Shown here: one piece after another, positions 47,128 through 57,354 of the stretch | Layout of the letters: every line of letters begins with the position of its first letter | How positions within the stretch are numbered: the stretch's first letter is position 1 | From: Liquidambar formosana | Taxonomy: Eukaryota > Streptophyta > Magnoliopsida > Saxifragales > Altingiaceae | Assembly (NCBI GenBank): GCA_039720395.1 | Contig: CM077824.1 | Span: 28,328,883-28,392,882 of the forward strand | Reading direction: 5' to 3' | DNA length: 64,000 nucleotides | Notes under the pieces: model-generated | Seen by the model: only the letters and a program-made list of their open reading frames with translations | Database searches by the model: none | What the model was told of the DNA's origin: nothing | Program-made: the position numbers and the translations under genes

Positions 47128-50100
47128 ATGAAGTAAAAATGAAATCAATTCTTTCTTATCAAAAAAAAAAAGAAAAAAAAAGAAATCAATTCTTGGGATA
47201 TTATCCTTGGATTGTCTTTGAACATCAAAATTAACAGGCTCTATGATGTAGGACAGCCCTTATGGTAATGTGGTATAGAATAAGGTTGCCTACAATCAAG
47301 CGTAGAAGGGTTAGAACCTTATTTCTTTAGAGTTTATGAAAATAATGGTGGTATTAGGGTTTATGGACGGAATAAGGGTTGATTTGGCAAAGGTTTAAGG
47401 AAAAATATGGTAAGTAATCAAAGGAAAAGGCTTGCTGGAAATTTTGGACAGAATGAGTATTTTTTAGGTTTTTTTATTTATGATAAATTGAATAAAAAGG
47501 TAGGGTTAGGTTTATGATGAATGGTGAGGTTTATAGGGTTGCAATTGAGGCTAAGGAGAGGGTTTTTTTTTTTGTGGGTTAAAATAAATTACAGCAGTGT
47601 TGTAAATAAAATTAAAGAAGAAGAAGAAGAAGAAGAAGAAGAACCTTGGAGTCTCACCTAGAAGAATTAATGGAGATTGGAGTCACACTTTAATTGAATG
47701 CAAAGATGTAGAAAATTTCATCAATTAATTGTTCTAATTGTGCCTACAAGCCTTGCTTATATAGAGAACCCTAAAACTTACTTTCTAAGTTCTTTCACTT
47801 ATCAAATAAGGACTCTTATTTTCTAAATTGAATTCTTACTAAAAACAATCAAAAGAACTCAACTAATTCCTAACAAGGATAAGAATTGACTTTAACTTAT
47901 AACCAAACTCCTACTAACTTGACTTAGAAACAAACCAAAATCTTCAAATTACTAAAAGACCCCTAAAACTATAAAATCACTAAAATACCCCTAAAATGCT
48001 AATTTCTTCTTTTTCGAGAGTGAACTTTAAGAGGCGCATCCACATCACTCTTTATCCTCCATTTTGACTTTCATGTTTTTCTCAACCTTTGTTTCCACAA
48101 CATTTTTGTGTTTGTCAATGTGAGGACCATTGAATAGGATGAATCAACTATTGTCTAGGAATCCAATTTGAGACTTCTTGTAAATTTTGAGCAAGTTTGT
48201 CTTTATGCAAAGTCGCAGAAGGAATGGGTTCAAAGGACTTAAATATCGATGTCGATGGATATATCAATGGAATTGAAAATATTGATATCAATATAGAGAT
48301 GTGATAGATATTATTGTTTAAACATGGAAATTTTCAGTGAAATATTGGAAAACAATGAATTATATTTTAATAAACAATTTAGCACCAAAAGGTTTCAAAT
48401 TAAATGTGTAGAAGACATGTATGTGTTGTGTAGGGTATGAAAAGTGTGCCACATTCAGCAAGTAAATCTATCAATTTATACACATTTTAAATTAAGTGAT
48501 ATGTTAAATTTATGATATTATATCTATGAATTACGTATATAATGTATTGGTAACATATTGGGATTTATTATTTTGTGAAATTACTTTAGCTATGTTTGAT
48601 GGATATATTGACAATATTGTTGCTGAGATTTTTATTGGAAACCTCTGACGAGAGCTATATTGATGGATATATCTATGATATTGGAGATATCTTAGTTCTT
48701 GGGTGTAATTAGAAATTGAGACACACTGGGGTTAAAGTTGGATTAGCATTGAAGGATTCCAACTCTTGACTAGTGGCTGTTCCAATAGTATTGTCACCTA
48801 GGATAGCAGTTGGAATAGCTTCTACAGTGGTACAGTGGTCTTTAGAAAGACCATAGCATCTATGGTGGTGTTTAGCGGGGCCAATGCATCTAAATGCTTC
48901 CATTGTACTTACCTAGTTACCTTATCATGTAACTGAACTATTGTCTTCCTACTACCAGTATAATATTGAGACAAGGCCTCAAAATTAGACAAAAGCTCGG
49001 CATATAAAGCCATGGTGGTTGAATAAATAAGATATAAGGTTTAGGGAAAGATAGAATCCTTTGCTCTGATACCAAATTGGTGTAGGACATCCTATACTTC
49101 TTTGGTTTTAGGGTTGAAATAGAAGGGATAAATGGTGGGTCCAGTAATAAAGATAAGGGAAGTAGAGTTATGATTGTAGAAATGGAGAAATCTATCATTT
49201 GGAACGAAAAGGGGCTGTAAAAAGTTTTGTGGGTAATATCTATGAACAGTAGTCACTTTGAACAATATTGTTATGGACAACAACAATTGTGAATATTGTC
49301 TCGTGAATAGTCCTTCAAAAGAAAGGAAAAAAAAAAAAAACACATGGAAGAGAACAAGGAGAGAGAAGTAGTAGGAGAGAGAAGAAGTAGAAGAGAGAAT
49401 ATAGGGTTGCATACCTTCAATAATCAAATTAAAAGACTAATAATCCCATTATTAAACTCTAATATCGTTTTAGCACATTGTAACTTATAGAATCTAGAAA
49501 ACTTTCTAGACAAGCAAACTCTTTCAAAAATAAGACTAACAAATATAGAAATCAAATAGGACTCAAATTTTTCTAAATGGATAGTCTCTCAATGAGCTAG
49601 TTTGTAACCCAACAGTTGGACTCAAACTAGAAATAGAAACTCTTAGAAAGTCCAACCAAAATAAAAATGACCTAAAATAGGTAATCTGTAAAATTATTAA
49701 AATATGCTCACATGACATTTAATCCTTTCCATAAAAGGAATATTCAGATAAGCCTATCTTCGTCTTTCTTATTAACATGCTTTGCATCAAGGTTGGTCCT
49801 GTTTTCCTACCTATCGATGAAGTAATACTAAAATAAGTGTGTCAAGATTGGACCAAACTAATCTCCTTGTTGTATCTCATCTTAAGCCTGAAACATAGCA
49901 ACTACATGTAAGTGTTGATTCAGCAGTCCAAGGGCCAAGGGTGAAATCATTGAAATTGATCTTACCATTTTATTTAAGCTAATATTCAAACACCAAATGC
50001 AGGGGTACAAGTGCCTCTGTTCCCTAAAATCATGTCTTTCAATCCAAATAAATCTTTCCCTTTTCTTTTCATACCCCTGCCGAAGTGTTACATGCAACTT

Positions 50101-53100
50101 CTTATGGTTTTTGAGATCTTTATCTGGTGCAGCATGGTGTAGGTTTATAGAGTGAAAAGAAATTCTATGTGGTGCTATTTCATTGTTTCCTTTTTTAAGT
50201 TTTAATTTTCTTCAACAGTTCCACCTTCTTAGGGATATCTTAATTCTTCATCTTTTCTACTATTGTTTATTATTTTATTTATGCTGAATGGGTCCTCTTA
50301 GTACCTGATCCAATTCCCTCATACTGCCCCATTATAACTTGCGCATAGAAGTGTTATATTATTAGCAATATGTTTCATTACCACCTGGAGAAACAGAATC
50401 TAACAAGATGCCTTTGGTGAATAATGTGTTTTGTTGTCAAGAAAGCACTTAAAGTGCTTTATAGCATTCATCTTATTATGTAAGAATTACCAATCTGAAT
50501 GTTTATGAGCAAGATATTTTGTGGGGCCCACGGTAACTTTGTAGGGTATTGTATTAACTGTTGTTATAAAACTTGAGTTTTCCAGTTATTGTTATTAGTA
50601 ATTTTCTTTGTTGAGGTCCCTTTAGGGGTTTTTATGCATAATTGGTGCACAATTGATTTATATGATTTTTAGACATTTAGTATTCTGATTGTGCCGAATT
50701 TGATTTTTGTCACCAAGATTATTTGTCGAGGTCTTTTTTTTTTTGTTTGAAGATTTGTTGATGTTCTTGTGAAATCAATTTACATATGTTCTTTTAATGT
50801 ATTGCAAATATGGAACTATTGAATTGTCTTTTTCTCAACAGATACCCTTTTAATATCATAAAATGGTTGCTGCCATTATCCAGTTTGGTTACATTTACAA
50901 GGAAGTGTTACTAGTGCGACCACTTCATGTCTATCTTATTGTGTAGTGTTCGGAGATGAGCCATGTACCCAAATCATTGGGTTCTACTACTTGTATATTG
51001 TTTTATCTAGTCGATTATTTAATAAATTTATTGGTTGTTATTAATCAATTAAAACATCCTTGTATAAAATCCACAAGTACTGTGCAACAAATCTATAATT
51101 TGGTTTCACCTAAAAGTTAGTGCTATTGTGTTTGTGTTAGGGAGATAGAGTTAAAACCTCAAATTAATAAGCCTTGACAGAAACCCAATCAATGCGAATG
51201 GCAATTGTAGGAGGAAGATCTAGTTACAAAACAAGTCTTGCATGTTGTTTGACAGCATTGTTTTGGATTTTATGTCATTTGCCAATCTCTATGGCGAGCT
51301 GTGCTGGTTGCTAGGGTTGTGAGGTTAAGTTGAATAATGCATTGCATGTTATAGTTATTGTTTTACATTTTTACCCTTGTCTGAGTGCTAGAGCTAATTC
51401 CGTTTCGTATGAGTCTATGGGAGTGGGGTTTAAATTTATAGAGCACTCATGAAATCTAGCAGGCACACATTCCTGTGCCCATTTGTAACACTACTTTGAT
51501 GGTGGAGTGCTGTGTGAATTCCAGAACGTATGAATTTACGCCAAAGGGGTTTAATTCTTGAAAATTATAGTGCACTTCACCCTTCTTTTTCTTCTTCTTC
51601 CTTTTTTTTTTTTTTTTTTTTTTTTTCGTCTTTTCCCATTTGAATGATGTGGGGAATTTGACATTTCTAATCTGTTTATTAAATTTGGGTTTTAATATTT
51701 TTTGATATTATTGGTCTGTACCTACATAATTTTGTGTATATGCATGTAACCACATCTTCATTATTTATGTTTTGGTGGTGAGAGTTCATGACCTTCCATA
51801 AACCATACCAGAACCCCATCTATTCTCATTTATTTACTTGTGCCTCTCGAGGTTTGAAGAGTTATGCCCTGTATGGGCATTTCGTGAGTCTTCTGCATTG
51901 TAGACTTGACATGGATTGCTTTAACTTGTTTCTTTTCTCTCTACCATTATTTTTTATATGATTTTAGGAAAATGCTACTTCACCCACCTTTTATCACCCA
52001 TCTTTTACTACCCACCTTATGTGTTAAAAGTGGATAGGTGAAAGCTATCATGTGGGCCCCGTATGGAAAAAGGGGAAACTGCCACATATGGGTGGGGCAT
52101 TACTCATGATTTTAATATTTTGTTCAACTTTTAAGTGGAAAGTTTCTACCAAAGTTTTCAATAAAAAAGGAAGTACAATTTCAAGAGGCTAAGGGTGTAT
52201 TCAGTTCAAGGATGTGGGGGATGGGATTTGGATTTGGGGCCCTTAATTCTTGTTCTTGTGTTTGGGTTGCAACCATTACTATGGATTTGAAATTTCATCA
52301 CAAATCCAAGAATTTAGTTTTACCGTTTTAGTAATATAGGTTAGATCAATAACTTAAATATCAATATCGATGAATATATCAAGGGTCCAAAAACACAGAT
52401 ATATTCGATGGGTGTCTCGGATATATCGAAAATATCGATATCGATTAAGAGATATGACGGATATTATCAATTAAACTATCGAAATTTTCGTTTGAACTTT
52501 AGAAAATATTGAATTAAGCTCTTATAAACTGTTAAGTTTCCAACCTAAAAGCCTAAGCTATTAAGTGGAGGGCCCAAATAGGCACAAATGAAATAGCCCA
52601 AAAATGACATGCTTTGATACCATGTTAAGTTTCTAGTCCAATAGCCTAAGATATTAGGTGGAGGGCCCAAACAAGTATATTAAGGTATGTCAAATTTTAT
52701 AATTAATTAATGTGGGATATGGTATTTTTCCAACACTCCCCCTTACATGTAGGCCTAAAAAGATAGAAACGAGCTTGTCGCGTGGACAACAAGGACAGGC
52801 TCACAAATGAAATAGACCAAGAACGATTAACTGGCCACTGAGAGCAAGATGCAAACAAAGTTGAGACGAACAACAGGAGAAAAGGTCTCTAAATAGTCAA
52901 CACCATAGGTTTGTGTATAGCTTTTAGAAACCATCCGCGTTTTAAGGCGTTCAATAGAACCATTGGGAAGATATTTAATAGTTAAAACCCAATGACAACC
53001 CTTGTTTGTTTTCTTGGAGGCAGGGGAGTAAGCTCCCATGTTTGGTTTTTGTGAAAAGCGCTTATTTCCTCATCCATAGTTTGTTTCCAACCAAAAGAAG

Positions 53101-55882
53101 ATAGCACTTGTTTATAGGATGAGGGAAAAGAAATACTCCCTCCGTTTCTAATTGATTGTCCCCTTTGAAAAAACACATTTTTTTAGGAGATCATATTAAA
53201 TGCTTTTACATCAACACATATGTTTCAACTTTCCAATTTTACCCTCTAAGTGTACAAAAAATTGTAAAAATAGAGAATACCCTTTCAAGGGTATTTTGGG
53301 AAATCAAATAAGAAAAATCATTGACTTTTTGAATGTGACAATTATTTTGGAACATCCCAAAAAGGAAAGTAGGCCACTTAAATAGGAACGGAGGGAGTAA
53401 AAGACAAAGAACAAGCAAAATACTGCAAACAAGGTAAAAGATGATTATAAGACAAGAAATGAGCAATAGGATGTTGTGTACGAGTCCTTTTACCTCGGCA
53501 TAAAGCAATTTGATACCCTATATATTTGTTATATTAGTATTTTAAATTTCCATTGGTAATGTTAATTGTCTTATTTAGTGTATTGTAGTATACGTTTTGG
53601 GGTATAATATAATTTAGAAAAGAATTTGATATTTTTGTCAATTTATTTATTATTTGGTTATTTTTGAATTCCGCATAAAAAGATAAAATTTATAATTTCT
53701 TGAATCTTCTATGACATTCTTTAAATATTCTAAGATTTTTCATAAGACTAACATATTTTATAAAGTTTCTTAAGAGTTTGGTATTTCAAAATTATATATG
53801 CTAATGGGTTATTGTGGTAAATATTTCTAGATAGAGGTATCAAATTGTAATTTCGCATATATCTACATTTTTCTTTAATCTTCTAGAGTCTTCTATAGTG
53901 ATCCCAAAGTTCTATGAATCTCTTTTAGAAATAGATATTTTATTACATGTTGTTGCATGTAGAAGTATGAGGTGTCATACTTATAATGAATGTAGCATGA
54001 GCTAGCATGAGGTGGGAAACTTAGAAGAATGAGGTGGCAATTAACTAGGATGACTAGCGGAACACTAGGATGAGGTATTATATAAGGTAGCATGAGGAGT
54101 ACATATTGTGGGCTTGTGGCAAGATTATAATAGATATTAGAATATTGACATGTGTACATGGGGTTGCAAGATTATTATATTTTTAGAATGTTCAAATATG
54201 ATAAGTGTAAAGGAGAGCATGCAAAGTGACATTTGTAACATGAGGTATCAAGAAATTAGGCTATATAGGTAATGATTCATCCCTAATTAGAGTTCTATAA
54301 ATAATTGGGAAGCTTCCACTCAAGTCATTAGAAAGTAGAATCTGAGATATTAAGAGAGGAAAAAAAAGAAAAAAAAGAAAAAAAATAAATAAAAGGAAGA
54401 AAGAAAAGGAGGAGATGACTATGGAATCTATTATCATTCTTGTATTTTGGAAATATAAGGTTGGGGATTTTATTCTTGTGCTGTGAGATTTGATTTGTGT
54501 AGGGTAATTGATATGATCATTGTATTATTTAATGTGAGGGATTATGATGGTTGATATTATTAAGTGTAGAATTATTTAGGCGATTAATTATTATTGATCA
54601 TTGAATGATAGATGAGGTGTATAATTGGGAAATTGTATTATTATGTTTTATTTACTATTGTTGGATATAAGTTTATTTTACGCTTGTGATATTTGAAAGT
54701 TTATTTATTTTATGAGTTTATATTATTGCATGTGATATTTAATTTTATTTATTGTTTAGGGAATTTTTTAAATTGAATGTAATTTGTATTCTAATATGTT
54801 ATGAATATGTTTTTGATAGTTTATAGATTAGCCACTGCTTCCGCAGATTTCAAAGTTCCACAACAGATTTTCAAAATTTCATCATCCTTTTTTTTTTTTT
54901 TTTTTTTTTTTTTGAAAATTACCAACTTGTTGAACTATGAACTAGCAAATAATCACATGTTCTATGAATGAAGTGCAAGTATGGGATTATGGCATTTGCA
55001 AGCTATCATTATAACAAAGTGCATGATATGAAGTCATTTAATCACTTAGCATCCACAAAGATTATAAGCCTAGAGGTCGCAACCATTCAATAGAGGGGAG
55101 TTCTTGCTCACATACCCAAGGGTTTATAGTGGTTTGGAAACTTGCCTACGTTCACCCCCAATACGGCTCCTCACCTCTACTGTCTTTTCACTAACTCATA
55201 ACCCTTGTGTGGTTTCCTACTCTGGTTCAACATGGATCTTGAAATTGAGTTTCTGTACTCACAGGCAAACTCAAGCTATACGACTTTAATCCCTCAAGAT
55301 TAGAGAGATTGTTGGTTTAACACCTAACAGACCTAAGCAACGACAAACATTTATACCTTCTCTGAAGGCTGATAGCTCTTCAATTCCAGTTGGTTCCTGT
55401 TGTGTTTCTTTTCAAAGAGTTAGATTGGATAAAGATGCTCTACTTGGACCAGGTGTATCACTCAAACTCTCTTCTTCATGAAATCTGTCATTTACACAAG
55501 AGAGCTTGTAAACTCTCTTCTTCATGCAATCTATCATTTACACAAGGACTTGCACCAAGTCTTGTAGAGCTACTCTCTTTAAGTTTGAAAGAAAAATGAG
55601 GTTCTTGAGAGATAGAAAGCTAGCTGTTCCAGCAGCCTCTCTCTCTCTCTCTCTTGTAGAGGAGGGTCAAATAGAGAAAATCTTAACCAACCCTTGTGCT
55701 TTGAAAGAGACTTTTCCATAGTTTTGATACGTGATCCACAAATATGTTCAATTTTAAGTTTGTTGCCATGTTCTTATGTCCATTATATGGAAATAAGTTT
55801 TTGGTTGCATGTCTCTAAGTTGAGTAATGTTGAGTTAATCATTTCCCTTCTTTTGGAGTTGTGTTGTTTATTTCCATACCAG

Positions 55883-55914
<32 letters not shown>

Positions 55915-57354
55915 AGGGAGAGAGAGAGAGAGGGAGAGGGAGAGGGAGGGAGAGGGAGAGGGAGGGAGAGGGACAGGGAGAGAGAGGGAGGGAGGAAGAG
56001 AGGGAGAGGGAGAGAGAGAGAGAGAGTTGCCATTTTCTTTTGTCCATTATATGGAGATAAGTTTTTGGTTGCATTTCTCTTAGTCAAGTAATGTTGAGCT
56101 AATCATTTCCATACTTTTGGAGTTGGATTGTTCATTTCCATACCAGGAGTTTGAGAGAGAAAGAGAGAGGAAATTGATGTGCACATAGACTGAGAGATTA
56201 GAGAGATTTTGCAGAGATTAAATGAAAAAAAAAAAACAGAAGAAATCACTTTACAGGAAAAATCATGTGTGTGTCATGCATGACATTACTTTATAGCCAC
56301 GTGCTCGTATATGATTCTTCAATCTATATATATGCTTTAGTGGTAATAAAAGGGGAAACCACATGACGGAAGCACTATTAGTCTAGGTTGCAATGGCCAT
56401 GTGACGGAAAGGAAAGAGAGAAAGAAGGGGGGGAGGGGGGGAGGGGTGTTGCTGTCAGTACTATTGTTGTGCATACTATGAGAGGCGGGGTGTAATTTTT
56501 TTTAATTTGGGGGACGAGTGTATTTATCAGAAAAGATAAAGAGTACCCTTTTTCCTTTCTAATTTTCAAAATTTCCTCTTCTTGAGAAGGATGAGAGTAT
56601 TATATTTTTTTTAGCTCAATGTACTAGTCATACATTGAATTTTCCATCATAGCTTTGCTAATCCATCTGTTATTTGACTCCAGGGATTTATACTGGTGAG
56701 GGAAAGGTGATCCACTTCACTCGGGGTGCAGGCCAGGAGATTGGCACAGGAACTGTGTTAGACCGCTTCATTTTCAGCTCATCTCCCTCTCACCCTTCAG
56801 ACAGTCCATGCCCAAGATGTGGGGATCAACCAAGGCTTGAGGGTGTCATTTCTTCCTGCATTGACTGTTTTCTATATGGCGGTAATCTCTACCTCTTTCA
56901 ATATGGTGTCTCACCAGCTTTCTTTCTTGCAAAAGCTCGAGGAGGAACCTGCACTCTTGCCACTTCTGACCCACCAGAAGATGTCCTTCATCGTGCTTCT
57001 TTCCTCTTCCGGAATGGTTTTGGTGACTACCACATATTCAAGAACAACTGCGAGGACTTTGCAATCTATTGCAAGACAGGTTTGCTTGTGATCACTAGCA
57101 GCAGTGTGGGCCGGAGTGGGCAGGCAGCATCCTTTGAAGCTGCTGCCACTGCTATCGTTTCTTCACCTCTTCGATTCTTGACTTCCAGCTTTCCTGGTCT
57201 GGCAGCTGTGGGCTGTGGTATGTATTGTGTTCGCCGGTTGGTTTCTGATATTGGAATACGTGATGATGTGGCTAAAGTCTCTGTGGAGAGGTTTGTTGAC
57301 CCCTCTGGCTTAGATGAGTCTGAGGATGCAACTGAGATGGCCAAGCAAGACTAA
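43599..57354 (+). CDS. LRAT/NC-domain protein; two exons split by a 13-kb intron
   Basis: Coding exons are 43599-43692 and 56684-57354, joined in phase 1 inside a Gly codon (G|GG), giving 254 residues. The fold belongs to the NlpC/P60-related LRAT family, whose members use a His-His-Cys centre for acyl transfer or lipid hydrolysis. Here His30 (YAHHGIY), His42 (KVIHF, exactly 12 residues on, as in the family) and Cys154 (NNCEDFAIYCKTG) can all be seen. The His30 codon is in exon 1 and the other two in exon 2, so neither exon alone is active. KPGDHIY at 14-20 is also a family signature. A C-terminal hydrophobic stretch (about 186-213) may anchor it to a membrane. Plants annotate close relatives as NC domain-containing or LEAD-SENSITIVE 1-like proteins; the substrate is not known to me. 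Splice sites are GT (43693) and AG (56683). The donor context ACG|GTTCTT is weak. Confidence 0.9.
45667..46915 (-). mobile_element. 5'-truncated LINE inserted in the 3' LTR
   Basis: A perfect 12-bp target duplication CATGCTTTACAT flanks it (45655-45666 and 46916-46927), and a poly(A) tract on the minus strand (45693-45707) marks its 3' end, as target-primed reverse transcription leaves. Coding remains are a zf-RVT-like segment (46633-46905: IIWPYGTSGHLSFADAYSF, FTPSRISSLMWRLLSKKAI) and a plant LINE RNase H domain (about 45975-46400: WVKLNTDGLAKGNLGPAVVA, HIYREGKTVADKRANLG). Several stops and frameshifts show it is dead. Confidence 0.85.
48240..48700. repeat. ATATCGAT-rich dispersed repeat, copy 1
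   Basis: Both ends carry GATGGATATATC / ATATTGATGGATATATC motifs around an AT-rich centre. It lies inside the non-autonomous LTR element. A related stretch is at 52350-52525. Family not recognised. Confidence 0.55.
49063..49074 (-). promoter_or_regulatory. Primer binding site for initiator tRNA-Met
   Basis: Reads TGGTATCAGAGC on the minus strand, six bases after the LTR end. This 12-mer is the standard complement to the 3' end of initiator tRNA-Met used by many plant LTR elements. Confidence 0.8.
52350..52525. repeat. ATATCGAT-rich dispersed repeat, copy 2 (cut by a TRIM)
   Basis: AATATCAATATCGATGAATA and ATATCGATATCGATTAAG match the composition and order of copy 1 at 48240, including GATATGACGGATATTAT. 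It ends abruptly where the TRIM begins at 52530. Confidence 0.55.
52530..52822 (-). mobile_element. TRIM element, copy 3 (rearranged)
   Basis: A partial LTR (52530 to about 52580) passes straight into internal sequence with the primer binding site (GCTTTGATACCA, 52611-52622), then a full LTR (52623-52735), then a second stretch of internal sequence with the purine tract (CTCCCCCTTAC) to about 52822. Internal sequence on both sides of the full LTR means it was once a tandem LTR-internal-LTR-internal array, or two copies recombined. Confidence 0.75.
52822..53520 (-). pseudogene. Copia polyprotein fragment (region before and into reverse transcriptase)
   Basis: On the minus strand: GKRTRTQHPIAHFLSY (linker after integrase), a gap where a MITE inserted, FGWKQTMDEEISAFHKNQTW, then after a frameshift GCHWVLTIKYLPNGSIERLK and YTQTYGVDYLETFSPVVRLN. 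These are the N-terminal reverse transcriptase blocks of Ty1/copia elements. Homology stops at the TRIM border. Confidence 0.88.
53136..53397. mobile_element. Stowaway-like MITE inside the copia fragment
   Basis: Ends CTCCCTCCGTTTCTAATTGA and, in reverse, CTCCCTCCGTTCCTATTTAA, with TA duplications at 53134-53135 and 53398-53399. It is 262 bp. Removing it rejoins the copia coding sequence on either side, which proves the order of insertion. Confidence 0.92.
53521..54890. other. AT-rich stretch, possibly an LTR
   Basis: A promoter-like TTCTATAAATAATTGG at about 54294 is followed by a short purine-rich leader. The part 53960-54100 repeats GATGAGGT / GCATGAGG several times. Matching ends and a target duplication were not found, so an LTR is only suspected. 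Confidence 0.35.
55080..55340. repeat. Dispersed 'tagtggtttggaaacttgcctacgt' repeat
   Basis: TTATAGTGGTTTGGAAACTT GCCTACGTTCACCCCC-type text is widespread in plant genomes as part of transposable elements. No coding frame or ends can be fixed here. Confidence 0.4.
55763..56146. repeat. 120-bp direct duplication flanking a GA microsatellite
   Basis: Copies at 55763-55882 and 56027-56146 (period 264) share TTGCCAT...CCATACCAG with about ten differences. Between them, 55883-56026 is an imperfect (GA)n/(GGGAGA)n array. The array probably grew from the GAGA that ends the first copy. Confidence 0.85.

Larger units (their letters stand above)
45270..49789 (-). mobile_element. Non-autonomous LTR retrotransposon in the LRAT intron
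   Basis: In minus orientation the 5' LTR is 49789-49081 (starts TGATGCAAAGCATGTT, ends GGATGTCCTACA, 709 bp). Six bases on is the primer binding site TGGTATCAGAGC (49074-49063), which matches initiator tRNA-Met. The purine tract AATGTGGGGGAGAA (46943-46930) precedes the 3' LTR, whose first bases are at 46929 and whose remainder, after a LINE insertion, continues from 45654 to about 45270 before similarity is lost. The short internal region has a decayed gag-like start (ALYAELLSNFEALSQYY) and no polyprotein. Copia affinity is inferred from the binding site and LTR size. Confidence 0.75.
43693..56683 (+). other. 12,991-bp intron filled with transposable elements
   Basis: Runs from GTTCTT to CTCCAG. 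Besides the elements listed separately it holds CT/TA microsatellites (43720-43774, 44850-44925), a GAA run (47594-47642), TA runs (47088-47124) and poly-T tracts (51600-51627, 54892-54914). Stretches 50100-52190 and 43780-45260 show no recognisable element. A near-perfect direct repeat GAAATCAATTCTTGGGATAT at about 47068 and 47181 brackets a small A-rich insertion. Confidence 0.8.

Noticed and set aside
51965..52110. Possible MITE with ends ATGCTACTTCACCCACC / GGGTGGGGCATTACTCAT
   Set aside because: Inverted ends match only loosely, and no 2-, 3-, 8- or 9-bp target duplication fits.
55694..56091. Open frames in both strands over the GA array (Arg-Glu or Ser-Leu repeats)
   Set aside because: Direct translation of a microsatellite; no flanking coding sequence.
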